Shown here one piece after another: positions 54,347-63,646 of a stretch of DNA of 64,000 nt. The notes under the pieces were generated by a model, which saw only the letters and a list, made by a program, of their open reading frames with translations, was not told where the DNA came from and searched no databases. Numbering within the stretch: the stretch's first letter is position 1; every line of letters starts with the position of its first letter. A program made the position numbers and the translations under genes. The stretch comes from Falsiroseomonas sp051860665 (GTDB lineage Bacteria > Pseudomonadota > Alphaproteobacteria > Acetobacterales > Acetobacteraceae). The DNA lies in contig NZ_JBHYDM010000014.1 in NCBI RefSeq assembly GCF_051860665.1, positions 65,761 through 129,760 on the forward strand, written 5' to 3'.

Positions 54347-54736
54347 CAGGAATCTCCCGCTTCTCGAAGCGGGGCGATGCTAAGGCGTTTTGCGCGGCGG
54401 TGAACACGCCCTGATCGCCTTGCGGCGGCTTTTCTGCGCGGGCTGCCGGGGGGCGGCAAGATGGCGCCGGCCTCGCCGCGGCCACCGAGGCGGAAATACC
54501 CAAGCCTCCAGGAATTTGTTCTTGACATGTTCCTGCAGGGCCTGTAGTCAGCACCCACCAAGGGGCGAGTTGCGTCCAGCTTCATCCCCCTCGCGCTGCC
54601 TGCCGCCCTCACGGGGCGGCTCCCAGTCCCAAAGGCCCGCGGCGCCCTGGATCTAGGCTTTTCTTCTTCGCCCATCCCCCCGGGGCGCGCCGCCGCGCGC
54701 GCCCTGCCCCGACGCGCATCCGAACGGAGGCCATGC
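54347..54736. promoter_or_regulatory. Divergent intergenic region with a plus-strand promoter candidate
   Basis: No gene is seen in these 390 bases. A perfect TTGACA at 54522-54527 is followed by a 17-base spacer and a weak TAGTCA (54545-54550), a candidate promoter for the tail-fibre-like genes. The surrounding 40 bases are the most AT-rich of the gap. A GGAGG lies at about 54725-54729, eight bases before the start of the first island gene. No clear minus-strand promoter for the polyamine operon was found. Confidence 0.4.
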
Positions 54737-55387
54737 ATGCCCTTCAACAACACGGAACTGGTGCCGCTGGTGACCAACAGCGGCTTCACCATGTGGCTCT
54801 ACCGCACCCCCGACACCCGCGCCGATGCGCTGACACCTGGCTATTTCGAGCCCGCCGCGACGCGGCTCGAAACCGGGGACATCATCGTGCTGCTGTCCTC
54901 CGATTCGGTCTCCTTCCTGCCGGTGCGGGTGGGCGATGTGGTCGCCTCCGGCCTGGTGCTGGATAGCGCCGCCGCGCCGTTCCGCGTCTATGTCTCCGCG
55001 GGGCAGACCTTCTCGGTGACGCAGACCGCGACCGCGGTGGCGATGACCGTCATCCTGGGCCCGCTCGCCGCCGGCATCCTCTCCAATGGCACGGTGCAGG
55101 CCTCCGCCACCCTCGCCGGCCCCGTCACCGAGGTCGCCTTCAGCATCAACGACGCCGCCGGCACCACGGTGCGCGGGCCGACGCTCGCCACCGTCACCGC
55201 CGGCGCTGCCAGCGCCAGCCTGCCGGCGCCGGCGCCCGGCACCGGCTACCGCCTGCGCGTGGTCTCCACCAGCGACTCCGCGGTGGCCGCCGTCTCGCCG
55301 GCCTTCAGCGTCACGCTGCCCTTCGGCCTGCTGCTGCAGGCCGGCGGCACGCTGCTGATCGAGGATGGCAGCCGCCTGCTGGTCTGA
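54737..55387 (+). CDS. Hypothetical surface/phage-fibre-like protein
   Basis: A 216-residue protein with no signal peptide. It starts MPFNNTELVPLVTNSGFTMWLYRT. The middle part (GTVQASATLAGPVTEVAFSINDAAGTTVRGPTLATV to TGYRLRVVSTSDSAVAAVSPAFSVTL) is Ser/Thr/Ala/Val-rich beta sequence resembling an Ig-like or fibronectin-like module. The end (LLLQAGGTLLIEDGSRLLV) resembles the strand-turn endings of phage fibre proteins. Its assignment rests on being first in a row of tail-fibre-like genes. GGAGG precedes the start. Confidence 0.65.
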   Translation: MPFNNTELVPLVTNSGFTMWLYRTPDTRADALTPGYFEPAATRLETGDIIVLLSSDSVSFLPVRVGDVVASGLVLDSAAAPFRVYVSAGQTFSVTQTATAVAMTVILGPLAAGILSNGTVQASATLAGPVTEVAFSINDAAGTTVRGPTLATVTAGAASASLPAPAPGTGYRLRVVSTSDSAVAAVSPAFSVTLPFGLLLQAGGTLLIEDGSRLLV

Positions 55388-55456
55388 GACGCCGGCACGC
55401 CAGAGGCGTGACCTCCCCTCGCCCTTCCCCGCACCCGATCCGGAACCGAACACACC

Positions 55457-57814
55457 ATGGCCGACGCCAAGATCTCAGACCTTCCGGCTGCCGCGGCGCT
55501 CGCCGCCGCCGATATCGCGCCCATCGTGCAGGGCAGCGGTGCCGCGGCGGAAACGCGCCGCGCCACCTTCGCCCAGATCACCGCGGGCGTGCATGCGGAA
55601 CGCATGTTCCATGTCCGCGACTTCGGCGCCGTGGGCAATGGCACCACGGATGATGCCGCGGCCATCCAGGCCGCCATCGATGCCGCCGCCGCGGCGGGCG
55701 GCGGCCTCGTCCGCCTTGGCCCGCGTCGCTACCGCGTCACTGGCGCCGACCTCGTGCTGAAGGAGAATGTCTGCCTGGAAGGCCCCGGCTCCTTCCCCGG
55801 CGGGCAACGCGCTTCCGCCGACTACCGCAATATCCCGGGCACGCTGCTGCTGTCCTCCGCCCGCACCATCCAGGTGCTGCGCGCCAGCACGCTCCGCGCG
55901 CTGACGCTGATGCGCGACGGGCTGGGCGCGCCGCCCGCCTCGCTGCGCGCTGCCGTGAACCTGCGCAACGACATGGCGGGCACCGCCATCACGGTGGGCG
56001 GCGCCACCGGCGGCCACCACGATGCGCTGATCGAGGACCTGCTGATCCTCGGCTTCGACCTGGCGATCCGTTCCGACAACAACCAGCGCCTGAACGTGCG
56101 CCGGCTGCGCGGCGACAACCGCAACGGCATCTATCTCAGCAATACCCGCGACATCAGCCGCATCCACGACGTGCATTTCTGGCCCTTCCTGACCGGCAAT
56201 ATCGGCGGCATCTCGCTGTACCAGCGGGCGCTTGCCGCCGTGGCCAACAACGGCTCGGGCGCGGTCCGGATCACCACCACCACGGCGCATGGCCTGGTCA
56301 CCGGCGACGTGGTGAACACCTACGGCATCGGTGGCGTGCCGCCCGCCAATGGGCGCTTCACCGTCACCGTCATCGACAGCACGCGCATCGACCTGCAGGG
56401 CTCCGCCTTCTCCGGCAGCTGGGCCGGCAGCGGCTCCCTCTCCGTCTGGAACAACCGCCGCTTCGGCACCGCCTTCCGGATCGAAGTCAGTGACGTCGCC
56501 GAATTCATCAATTGCTTCTGCTACGGCTATGATCGCGGCTTCGACCTGGGCAACGGCGCGCAGTCGATCCAGCTGCACAATTGCAGCGTCGACGACAGCC
56601 TGTCCCTGAAGGACCCCTTCACGGTCGGGGCGCTGATCCAGGGCACGGCCTTCCGCACCAAGTGGGTGGGCGGCTTCATCAGCAGCCAGGCCACCGCCAT
56701 CCGCGTCAACTCCACCTCCAGCACCCAGGGCGACAACCAGTTCGTCGGCGTGATGGTGGGTGGCGATGGCGCCGGCCGCACGGTGGAGGTCTTCGACGGC
56801 GGCCTCACGCTCGTGGCCTGCGACCTGCCGGCGGCGCGAGTCTACCTGGCCAGCAGCGGCGACAGTCTTTCCGTCGTCGCCTCCGACACCCGCTCCACCA
56901 CCTTCGAGGCGCAGACCAACGCCGACCTCGGCCGCATCGCACTCGTCGGCAACCGCCTGCAGGCGCTCGGCTCCTCCCCCGACCAGGCCAGCGCCCTGCT
57001 GCGCCGGAGGTCGGAGGCGCTGGGCGCGGAGCTCGACCTGGAGAATCAGGACGGCAATATCAGCTACCGCCTCAGCCTCGACGCCGGTGCGACGGCGCCG
57101 CTCACCATCGGCGGCGATGTCGACGTCAATCCGAATGGCGGCATCGTCCTCGGCGCCGCCTCCTCCATGACGGCGCCGATGAAGATGACGCTGCGCCGCA
57201 GCTCCACCACGCCGGCGGCGGGCCATGCGCTGGGGCAGGTCGCCTTCAGCGGCCGCAACCTGGCGGGGACGGAGACCGAATTCGCCCGCGCCGGTGGCAT
57301 CAGCGAGGCGGTGACGACGGGCGCCGAGGCCGGCGCCTTCGTGGTGGAGACGCGCAACGGCGCGAGCCTCGCGGAACGCTTCCGCATCTCCGCCACCGGC
57401 ACCGTGACGCTGACCGGCCCGCTGGTGCTGCCGGCGGACCCCACCACGACGCTGCAGGCGGCGACCAAGGGCTATGTCGATGCGCAGTTCACCGCGCGGC
57501 GGCTGCCGGTGGTTGCCACCTCCGGCGCCACGGCGCTGACGCTGGCCGCGCATAACGGCCGGCTGGTCAGCGCCAATACCGGCACCACGCTCAGCATCGC
57601 CTGGTCGGCGACCGGCGATGGCTTCTCCTGCCTCGTCGCCAATCGCGGCACCAGCGATCTCGCCATCACCATGTCGGGCTTCACCGCGACGACGCCGACC
57701 AACCCGGACGGGCTGACCAGGATCCGGGCTGGCGGGCTGGCCACGCTGCTCGCCTTCAGCCCGGATGGCGGGACGACCAAGGTGCTGATGCTGGCCGGCG
57801 CGGGGGCGCCCTGA
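55457..57814 (+). CDS. Phage tailspike-like protein with pectate-lyase superfamily beta-helix
   Basis: A 785-residue protein. Residues 1-40 (ADAKISDLPAAAALAAADIAPIVQG) match the attachment-domain start of phage structural proteins. FHVRDFGAVGNGTTDDAAAIQAAIDAAAAAGGG near residue 50 is the Pectate_lyase_3 hallmark that opens a right-handed beta helix running to about residue 480. Near residue 665 the stretch LQAATKGYVDAQFT is a common phage tail-fibre linker, and a small C-terminal domain follows. Such proteins bind or cleave surface glycans. No signal peptide is present, consistent with release in a particle or by lysis. The stop shares a base with the next start (TGATG). Confidence 0.8.
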   Translation: MADAKISDLPAAAALAAADIAPIVQGSGAAAETRRATFAQITAGVHAERMFHVRDFGAVGNGTTDDAAAIQAAIDAAAAAGGGLVRLGPRRYRVTGADLVLKENVCLEGPGSFPGGQRASADYRNIPGTLLLSSARTIQVLRASTLRALTLMRDGLGAPPASLRAAVNLRNDMAGTAITVGGATGGHHDALIEDLLILGFDLAIRSDNNQRLNVRRLRGDNRNGIYLSNTRDISRIHDVHFWPFLTGNIGGISLYQRALAAVANNGSGAVRITTTTAHGLVTGDVVNTYGIGGVPPANGRFTVTVIDSTRIDLQGSAFSGSWAGSGSLSVWNNRRFGTAFRIEVSDVAEFINCFCYGYDRGFDLGNGAQSIQLHNCSVDDSLSLKDPFTVGALIQGTAFRTKWVGGFISSQATAIRVNSTSSTQGDNQFVGVMVGGDGAGRTVEVFDGGLTLVACDLPAARVYLASSGDSLSVVASDTRSTTFEAQTNADLGRIALVGNRLQALGSSPDQASALLRRRSEALGAELDLENQDGNISYRLSLDAGATAPLTIGGDVDVNPNGGIVLGAASSMTAPMKMTLRRSSTTPAAGHALGQVAFSGRNLAGTETEFARAGGISEAVTTGAEAGAFVVETRNGASLAERFRISATGTVTLTGPLVLPADPTTTLQAATKGYVDAQFTARRLPVVATSGATALTLAAHNGRLVSANTGTTLSIAWSATGDGFSCLVANRGTSDLAITMSGFTATTPTNPDGLTRIRAGGLATLLAFSPDGGTTKVLMLAGAGAP

Positions 57815-59076
57815 TGTCGACGCCCCTGTTCAGCGCGCTCGGCTCGCTGGCGCCGCCCTGGCGCCACCTGCCGATGCGGGCGGCGCTCCCGCCCGGCGTG
57901 GCGCTGGCCCGCGCCCAGGTCTCCTCCCGCAGCACGGTGCTGGAGGAGGATGGCCAGACCTTCGCCGAGGTGCTGGCCGACCTGCCACGCTTCAGCGGCC
58001 CGGCGCGGCGCCTGCTGCTGGAGGGCCAGCGCAGCAATGCGCTGCGCAATCCCCGCGGCGAGGGCGGCACGCCGGGCAGCAGCGCGCTGCCGACCAACTG
58101 GACCAGCGTCATCGCCGGCGGCCTGTCGCGCACCTATCTCGAGCCGCGCAGCGAGGCCGGGCTGCAGGGCCCGCGGCTGCGGCTGGAGGGCACGGCCAGC
58201 GGGTCCTCCAGCACCTTCGCGCTGGAGGGCACGACGCAGATAGCCGCGGCGCAGGGCCAGTCCTGGACCTTCTCTGCCTCGCTCCGGCTGGTCTCGGGCA
58301 CGCCTGGCACCATCAGCATGCGGATGATCTGCCGCGATGCGGGTGGTGTGTCGGTGTCCTCGCCCGCGCTCAGCGCCGTGGTGCCGACCGGTGACCTCAT
58401 CCGCTTCGAGCGCAGCTTCGTGCTGCCGGCGGATGCGGCCATCGCCTTCCTCCAGCCGGCGCTGCAGATGAGCATGGTCACCGGCCAGGCCTACGACGTG
58501 GTGCTGGATGTGCTGGGTGCGCAGGTGGAACGCGGCGGCTTCGCCTCCACCCCCATCCTGCCCGCCCCCGGCGCGCCGGCGGCCAGCACCCGCGGCGCGG
58601 ACCTGGCCAGCGTCGCACTGGCCTCGCTGGGGCTGGGCGGTGCCTGCACCCTGCTCTGGTCCGGCCTGCTGCCGCAGCTGGCGACGGCGGAGGCGGACCA
58701 GACGCTGCTGCAGCTGGACAATGGCACGGACAGCCACCGCATCTCGCTGCGCAACCTGGCGCCCGGCGGCGGGCTGGTGGCCGGGCGCGTGCTGGCGGGT
58801 GCGGCGGCGGATAGCCCGAGCCTCGGCAGCATCACCCCCGGCACGCCCTTCCGCGCCGCGCTCGCGATCGGCGGCGGGCGGGTTGCCGCCAGCCTGGAAG
58901 GCGGCACCGTGCAGGTGGTGACGGATGGCCCGGCCAGCGGGCTGACGACGCTGCGCATCGGCAACAACGCCGCCAATACCGCCGCGCTCTTCGGCCAGGT
59001 CGGCAGCCTTGCCTTCCTGCCCTTCGCCGTGCCGGACGCCGCCCTGCCCGGCCTGGTCACCACCCTGCCGCTCTGA
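57814..59076 (+). CDS. Phage tail/fibre-like protein, possible carbohydrate-binding
   Basis: A 420-residue protein. The N-terminal part (PARRLLLEGQRSNALRNPRGEG) matches a motif common in phage-encoded lectin-like proteins, where a LLLEGxRxN line precedes a jelly-roll module. The body has beta-rich segments (SWTFSASLRLVSGTPGTISMRMIC, and later CTLLWSGLLPQL to LRIGNNAANTAALFGQVGSLAFLPFAV), which resemble a concanavalin-like sandwich. No catalytic motif is seen. It is translationally coupled to the tailspike gene, so the two products probably act together. Confidence 0.65.
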   Translation: MSTPLFSALGSLAPPWRHLPMRAALPPGVALARAQVSSRSTVLEEDGQTFAEVLADLPRFSGPARRLLLEGQRSNALRNPRGEGGTPGSSALPTNWTSVIAGGLSRTYLEPRSEAGLQGPRLRLEGTASGSSSTFALEGTTQIAAAQGQSWTFSASLRLVSGTPGTISMRMICRDAGGVSVSSPALSAVVPTGDLIRFERSFVLPADAAIAFLQPALQMSMVTGQAYDVVLDVLGAQVERGGFASTPILPAPGAPAASTRGADLASVALASLGLGGACTLLWSGLLPQLATAEADQTLLQLDNGTDSHRISLRNLAPGGGLVAGRVLAGAAADSPSLGSITPGTPFRAALAIGGGRVAASLEGGTVQVVTDGPASGLTTLRIGNNAANTAALFGQVGSLAFLPFAVPDAALPGLVTTLPL

Positions 59077-59100
59077 CCCCGAGGACCCAAGGACCCGACG

Positions 59101-59370
59101 ATGACCGAATGGACCATGATCTGCTGGCTGGGCCCGCCGGAGGCGAGCCTGGCCGCGCTGCGCAGCCTTGGCTGGCACGGGCCGGAGGAGTCGCCGGCGG
59201 AGGCGGCCGATCCGCGCGTCGGCGGCTTCATCCCCGCCCCCGGCACCGCGCCGCAGACCTTCGATGGCATCGCCTATGTCGCGGTCGCGGCCAATGCCGC
59301 GATCGCCACGCCGCCCGGCCTGGCGCCCGCCGGGCCGGAGCTGTTCCGAGCCCTGCTCGGCGGCTTCTGA
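59101..59370 (+). CDS. Small hypothetical protein of the fibre-like island
   Basis: An 89-residue protein starting MTEWTMICWLGPPEASLAALRSLGWHGPE. It lies 24 bases after the preceding gene and 46 before the next, all on the same strand. No signal peptide or known domain is visible. It could be a fibre chaperone or a small structural subunit, but nothing in the sequence decides this. Confidence 0.55.
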   Translation: MTEWTMICWLGPPEASLAALRSLGWHGPEESPAEAADPRVGGFIPAPGTAPQTFDGIAYVAVAANAAIATPPGLAPAGPELFRALLGGF

Positions 59371-59416
59371 GCTTCCACCAACCCTTCCCTTCAACCCGCG
59401 CCCGAGGATTCACCGG

Positions 59417-59791
59417 ATGACCGACCTCACCGACCACGCCAAGAACCTGCTGGCCCGCGCCCTCTGCGCCCGGCTGCCCACCCTGCCGACCGCCGTCTTC
59501 GCCGCGCTCGGCACCGGCGGCAGCGATGCCGCCGGCCTGACCGGGGAGCCTGCCGGCACCGGCTATGCGCGGCAGCGCGCGACCTTCACCGGCACCGGCC
59601 CGCAGCGGAATGTCGAGGCGATCCGCTTCACCTTCACCGGCGCCGCCGGCACGATGACCCATATCGGCCTGTTCGACGCGGTGACCGGCGGCAATCCGCT
59701 GACCTGGTCGGCGCTCGAGACCCCGGTGACCGTCGCCGGCCCGGGCACCGTCACGCTGACCGGCAATGCGCTGATCGTGACGCCGCAATAG
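59417..59791 (+). CDS. Small phage-structural-like protein
   Basis: A 124-residue protein. The pattern DLTDHAKNLLARALCARLPTLPTAVFAALGTGGSDAAGLTGEPAGTGYARQRATFTG, then GTMTHIGLFDAVTGGNPLTWSALETPVTV, is familiar from small phage tail-associated proteins of tailed phages. Its role in phages is structural but poorly defined. The start at 59417 follows GAGGATTCACCGG. It ends the island; the GH8 gene follows on the other strand 56 bases away. Confidence 0.7.
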   Translation: MTDLTDHAKNLLARALCARLPTLPTAVFAALGTGGSDAAGLTGEPAGTGYARQRATFTGTGPQRNVEAIRFTFTGAAGTMTHIGLFDAVTGGNPLTWSALETPVTVAGPGTVTLTGNALIVTPQ

Positions 59792-59847
59792 CCGGGCTAC
59801 GCCGCCGCCGGTCCGGGCGATACGCCGCCCGGGCCGGTGCGCGCGCC

Positions 59848-61074
59848 TCAGCCGCCGATGCGCAGCGCCGCCGGCCAGATGCTGCGCAGCCAGCGGCCGG
59901 GGGCGGCCTCGGCGCCGGGGGCTGGCGGCTGGGTCACCAGCAGCGCCCCGGACCCGCAGGCGCCTTCGGTCAGGCCGCGCTCGGCCCAGGCGATCCGCGC
60001 CTGCAGGGTCAGCACAGCCGGGTAATAGGCGGCAGCCTCCGCCACGCCCGGCAGCGCCTCCGGCCGCCCGCGCCCCGCGAGGGTGGCGGCGGCGAGTTGC
60101 AGGATGGCGCGCTGGCCGGTGTCGGCGGGATAGGGCGCCACCGCATTGCTGCGCAGGTCCACCCAGGCGGGCGGCGCCGCATGCGCCGGGTCCTGCCAGA
60201 AATCCACCGCCGCGCGCAGCGCCGCGGCCTGCGCGTGCCCGCCCCAGGCCAGGTTCAGCGGCACCCGGATGGCATCGTAGGAAAAGCGGGCCGGCCAGCC
60301 CTGCGCCGGCGCCGGCCGCGCCGCCCCCCGCGACAGCGCCACCCAGTCGGCCGGCAGCCGCCAGCGGCCGAAGCGTGCCTGGTCCACCAGTGCCAGGCCA
60401 TCCTCCTCCAGCGCCCGCCATTGCGGCGAGGGCTGCAGCCGCGCCAGGACGCGAAAGGCGGGGGTGATATAGTAGCTGGGATTCACCACCACATGATCGG
60501 GCTTCAGGAAGCCCTCCGCCCCTGGCAGCAGCAGCGTCTGGTCGCCCTGCTGCAGCACCACCCGCCGCAACAGGTCGCGCGCCATCTCGGCCGCGAGCGC
60601 CCGGTAGTCCGGCCGCCCCCAGCGCTCCGCCGCCTCGGCCAGCGCCCAGGCCACCAGCAGGTCGCCGTCGCTGGCATTGTTCAGGTCCGGCACCGGGATC
60701 GGCGCGCCGGGGCGATAGGCCCAGGCCAGCAGCTGGTCGTCCGGCCGGCGCAGCACGGCGCGTGTCCAGGCCAGGATGCGCTCGAAGCTCGGCCGGTCGT
60801 CGAAGCGCACGGCGAAGAGCAGGCCCGCGCCCTGCCCCTCCGAATGCGAAATCCCGCCATTGCCCGTGTCGCGCACGCGACCATCCGCATCCAGGAAGCG
60901 CCGGCGGAAAGCCAGCCAATCCCCGATCACCGCGGCGGCGGCGGCCTGCCGCGGCAGGCCCGCGCCGCTGGCGCCGAGCCCGGCGCCAAGCCCGGCCGCG
61001 AGGAACTGGCGCCTCCCCGGGCGCGCCGCGGCCATGCGCTGAAGGGTCGGCATAGGTGAAGTGCGGTGCATCAT
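59848..61074 (-). CDS. Glycoside hydrolase family 8 (cellulase/BcsZ-like), Tat-exported
   Basis: A 408-residue glycanase. A twin-arginine signal is visible (RPGRRQFLAAGLGAGLG). The GH8 proton donor is the Glu in GISHSEGQGAGLL, and the conserved Asp region is DLNNASDGDLLVAWALAEAA. The (alpha/alpha)6 barrel continues with NPSYYITPAFRVLA and ends after RFSYDAIRVPLNLAWGG, as in BcsZ. It probably cleaves beta-1,4-glucan. The start at 61074 is preferred because AAGGGA lies eight bases upstream; nearby ATGs at 61053 and 61092 are alternatives. It is divergent from the signalling genes. Confidence 0.88.
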   Translation of the reverse strand: MMHRTSPMPTLQRMAAARPGRRQFLAAGLGAGLGASGAGLPRQAAAAAVIGDWLAFRRRFLDADGRVRDTGNGGISHSEGQGAGLLFAVRFDDRPSFERILAWTRAVLRRPDDQLLAWAYRPGAPIPVPDLNNASDGDLLVAWALAEAAERWGRPDYRALAAEMARDLLRRVVLQQGDQTLLLPGAEGFLKPDHVVVNPSYYITPAFRVLARLQPSPQWRALEEDGLALVDQARFGRWRLPADWVALSRGAARPAPAQGWPARFSYDAIRVPLNLAWGGHAQAAALRAAVDFWQDPAHAAPPAWVDLRSNAVAPYPADTGQRAILQLAAATLAGRGRPEALPGVAEAAAYYPAVLTLQARIAWAERGLTEGACGSGALLVTQPPAPGAEAAPGRWLRSIWPAALRIGG

Positions 61075-61389
61075 CCCAAGGTCCCTTCGCATACGTTTCG
61101 ATGGGAACCTGGTTAACGCCCGGCCTCGCGGCACGGCCATCCAGCTTTTGTACGAAGTTGTAGGCGGCGCGCCCGCCGAACTGTAGGTTGTGTCATGCGC
61201 CCAGGTGCAACCAGATCTGTTTCAATGGCGGCGAGCCGCCAATCCGGGGCTTGCAGGGCCCTCCGTAGCCCGGCCGACGCGCCTCCACGGCCGGGCGGGC
61301 GCGGCCTGGCGAGGATGGGCCGGGGCCGGATCACCTTTCCTTACCCTTCCCGTCGCCCGCACGACGGCACCCGGTGGCAGGATGTGAGA

Positions 61390-62844
61390 ATGGAAACAGA
61401 GGTTTCGGCCAGGCCGCCAGCGGGGGATGCGCAGCCGCCGGCATCCTGCGCGGCAGGCTTGTTCCGCCTGGACCGGCATGGCCGGATCCTGGCGATGGAT
61501 GGCACGGCCGCGCGCATGCTGGGCTTGCCGTCGGGCGGGCCGGATACCCCGCCGCCAACGGGTTCCGTGCTCTGGGACCTGCTGCCGGAACTGCATGACA
61601 GCCCGCTGCAGGCGCGGCTGACCCGCCTTTTCGCCGGCGAGGGCGAAAGGCTGTTCCTGTTCCACCACCAGCCGCAGGGGCGCGACTATGCGGTGGCGGT
61701 GGAGGGGCTGGGGGCCGGCCCGGCGCCGGAGGCGCTGGAGGTGCGGATGCGCGACCTGACGGCCGAACTCGCGCCCCGGTTGCGGGAGGAACGGCTGGAG
61801 GCCGCGGCGCGGCTCGGCCTGCGCCTGGCGCACGACTTCAACAACGTGCTGACCGTGTCGCTGGGCAATGCCGAATTCCTTGCCGAGATGCTGGTCGATC
61901 GCCCGGACCTCGCCGAGGCCGCCCGACTGATGATCGAGACCGGCGAGCGCGGCGCCGCGCTGACCGCGCGCGTGCTGCAATTCGCCCGCCGGGCGCCGCC
62001 GCAGGCCAGCCGGGTGGAGGTTGCCCCGCTGCTCGAACGGCTGGCGGCCCGCCAGCGCCTGCTCGCCCCGCAATGCCGGGTGGAGGTGGCGGTGGCATCG
62101 GATACCCTGCCGGTCCTGGCCGATCCCGCGGCGCTGGAGGCGGCGCTGCAGGAGCTGTCGCTGAACGCGCTGCGCGCCATGCCGCAGGGCGGCACGCTGA
62201 GCCTCGCCGCCGGACCGGCGCCGGAGGCCGGGCTGCTGCGCCTCTGCGTGGCCGATACCGGGCCTGGCCTGCCACCGGCGCTGGCCGAGCGCTGCCTCGA
62301 GCCCTTCGTCACCGACCAGCCGGAGAGCTGGGGCGTCGGGCTGGGCCTGTCCACGGTCTATGGCTTCGCCCGCGCCAGTGGCGGCAGCCTCGACCTCGAA
62401 TCCGCGCCCGGCCAGGGTACCCGCGCGCTGCTGCACCTGCCCTGCGCGACCCGCACCACCCATGCGGCGCTGACCCGGAGCCGGGAGATTCTGCTGGTGG
62501 AGGACGACGCGGCCAGCCGCGCCGGCATCGCCGCCATGCTGCGCCATCTCGGCCACGACGTGCTGGCCACCGTCTCCGCCGCCGAGGCGCTGGATGCGCT
62601 GCGCGACGGGGCCCGCCCCGACCTGCTGCTGAGCGACGTGGTGCTGCCGGGCGGCATGGATGGCGGCCGGCTGGTGGAGGCGGCGCGGGCGCTGCTGCCG
62701 GGCCTGCCGGCGCTGCTGATCTCGGGCTATACGGCACGGCCGGATGCCGGCGAGGCGACGCAGGAACGTGGCATCCGCCTGCTGTCCAAGCCTTTCCGCC
62801 GTGGCGAGCTGGCCGAGGCGCTGCGCGAGGCCCTGCCGCCATGA
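61390..62844 (+). CDS. Hybrid sensor histidine kinase / response regulator
   Basis: A 484-residue protein. An N-terminal PAS-like domain (FRLDRHGRILAMDGTAARMLGL, about 20-120) lacks a membrane span, so it is cytoplasmic. The phospho-accepting His148 is in LAHDFNNVLTVSLGN, the HDFNN type. The ATPase domain has LNALRAMPQGG (N box) and CVADTGPGLPP, GVGLGLSTVYGFA. A receiver domain (about 365-484) has EDDAASR, the phospho-Asp416 in LLLSDVVLPGG and the Lys in LLSKPF. The start at 61390 has AGGA eight bases upstream. No separate response regulator is adjacent, so output may go through HD-GYP or another partner. Confidence 0.9.
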   Translation: METEVSARPPAGDAQPPASCAAGLFRLDRHGRILAMDGTAARMLGLPSGGPDTPPPTGSVLWDLLPELHDSPLQARLTRLFAGEGERLFLFHHQPQGRDYAVAVEGLGAGPAPEALEVRMRDLTAELAPRLREERLEAAARLGLRLAHDFNNVLTVSLGNAEFLAEMLVDRPDLAEAARLMIETGERGAALTARVLQFARRAPPQASRVEVAPLLERLAARQRLLAPQCRVEVAVASDTLPVLADPAALEAALQELSLNALRAMPQGGTLSLAAGPAPEAGLLRLCVADTGPGLPPALAERCLEPFVTDQPESWGVGLGLSTVYGFARASGGSLDLESAPGQGTRALLHLPCATRTTHAALTRSREILLVEDDAASRAGIAAMLRHLGHDVLATVSAAEALDALRDGARPDLLLSDVVLPGGMDGGRLVEAARALLPGLPALLISGYTARPDAGEATQERGIRLLSKPFRRGELAEALREALPP

Positions 62845-62974
62845 CCCGCACCGATTCGCCGAAAGCGCGGTGCCGCCGCGCCTGCTACAAGTCCTACCCC
62901 TGCCCGACGAGACCCACCATGCATGCACACTGCGCCGCGCCCCTGACCCCATGGCCCTGAACTGGAGCGGACGG

Positions 62975-63646
62975 ATGGACGGGATGCCGACGCCCAGCTT
63001 CCCCAACGGGCTGCGCGACCCCTTCGGGCTGGAAGCGCGCAACCTGCTGACCTCGACGACGCAGATCGAGCCGACCCTGGCCCTGCTGGGCCAGTTGCGG
63101 CGCCATCACGGGGCCAGCGCGGACCATTCGATCCGCGTCGCCCGTGTGCTGATCACCATGTGGCGGCATGCGCCCGAGCAGCTCGGCGATCCTGAGCCTT
63201 TGCTGGTCGGCGGCGCGCTGCACGACATCGGCAAGCTCTTCATCCCGGCCAGCACCCTCGCCTCCGACCGCAAGCTCGATGCGCGGGAACTGGAGCTGGT
63301 GCGGCGGCACCCGGAGACCGGCGCGCAGGTGCTGCGCCGCCTGGGCTTCCCCCCCGTGGTGGTGGCCGCGGCGCGCGATCATCACGAGCGGTGGGAGGGT
63401 GGCGGCTATCCCAGTGGCCTCCGCTCCAGCAGCCTGCATCCGGTGACCCGCGCGGTGGCGGTGGCCGATGCCTTCGTCGCGATGATCGAGCCCGGCCGTG
63501 CCTATCGCCAGCCGCGCGATGGCCATGCGGCGCTGGCGGAGGTGGCCGCCTGCAGCGGCACGCAGTTCGACCCGGAGGCAGCGGATATCCTGATCGCCAG
63601 CCTGGGCAGCAAGCCGAGCCCCGCAGAGGATATCTGCGCCAGCTGA
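62975..63646 (+). CDS. HD-GYP domain protein, probable cyclic-di-GMP phosphodiesterase
   Basis: A 223-residue protein that is almost entirely one HD-GYP domain. The metal ligands are in GGALHDIGKLFIP, the next His in RRHPETGAQVLRRLG, and HHERWEGGGYPSGL, where the GYP motif is retained. A later VAVADAFVAMIEPGRAYR matches the helix carrying the DxxxA motif. The domain is expected to degrade c-di-GMP. The start at 62975 has GGAG seven bases upstream; an in-frame ATG at 62951 would add eight residues. It follows the kinase by 130 bases on the same strand and may be its partner. Confidence 0.85.
   Translation: MDGMPTPSFPNGLRDPFGLEARNLLTSTTQIEPTLALLGQLRRHHGASADHSIRVARVLITMWRHAPEQLGDPEPLLVGGALHDIGKLFIPASTLASDRKLDARELELVRRHPETGAQVLRRLGFPPVVVAAARDHHERWEGGGYPSGLRSSSLHPVTRAVAVADAFVAMIEPGRAYRQPRDGHAALAEVAACSGTQFDPEAADILIASLGSKPSPAEDICAS

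Noticed and set aside
54737..59791. A complete prophage
   Set aside because: No integrase, att-like repeat, terminase, capsid, portal or lysis gene is present on either side within the window.
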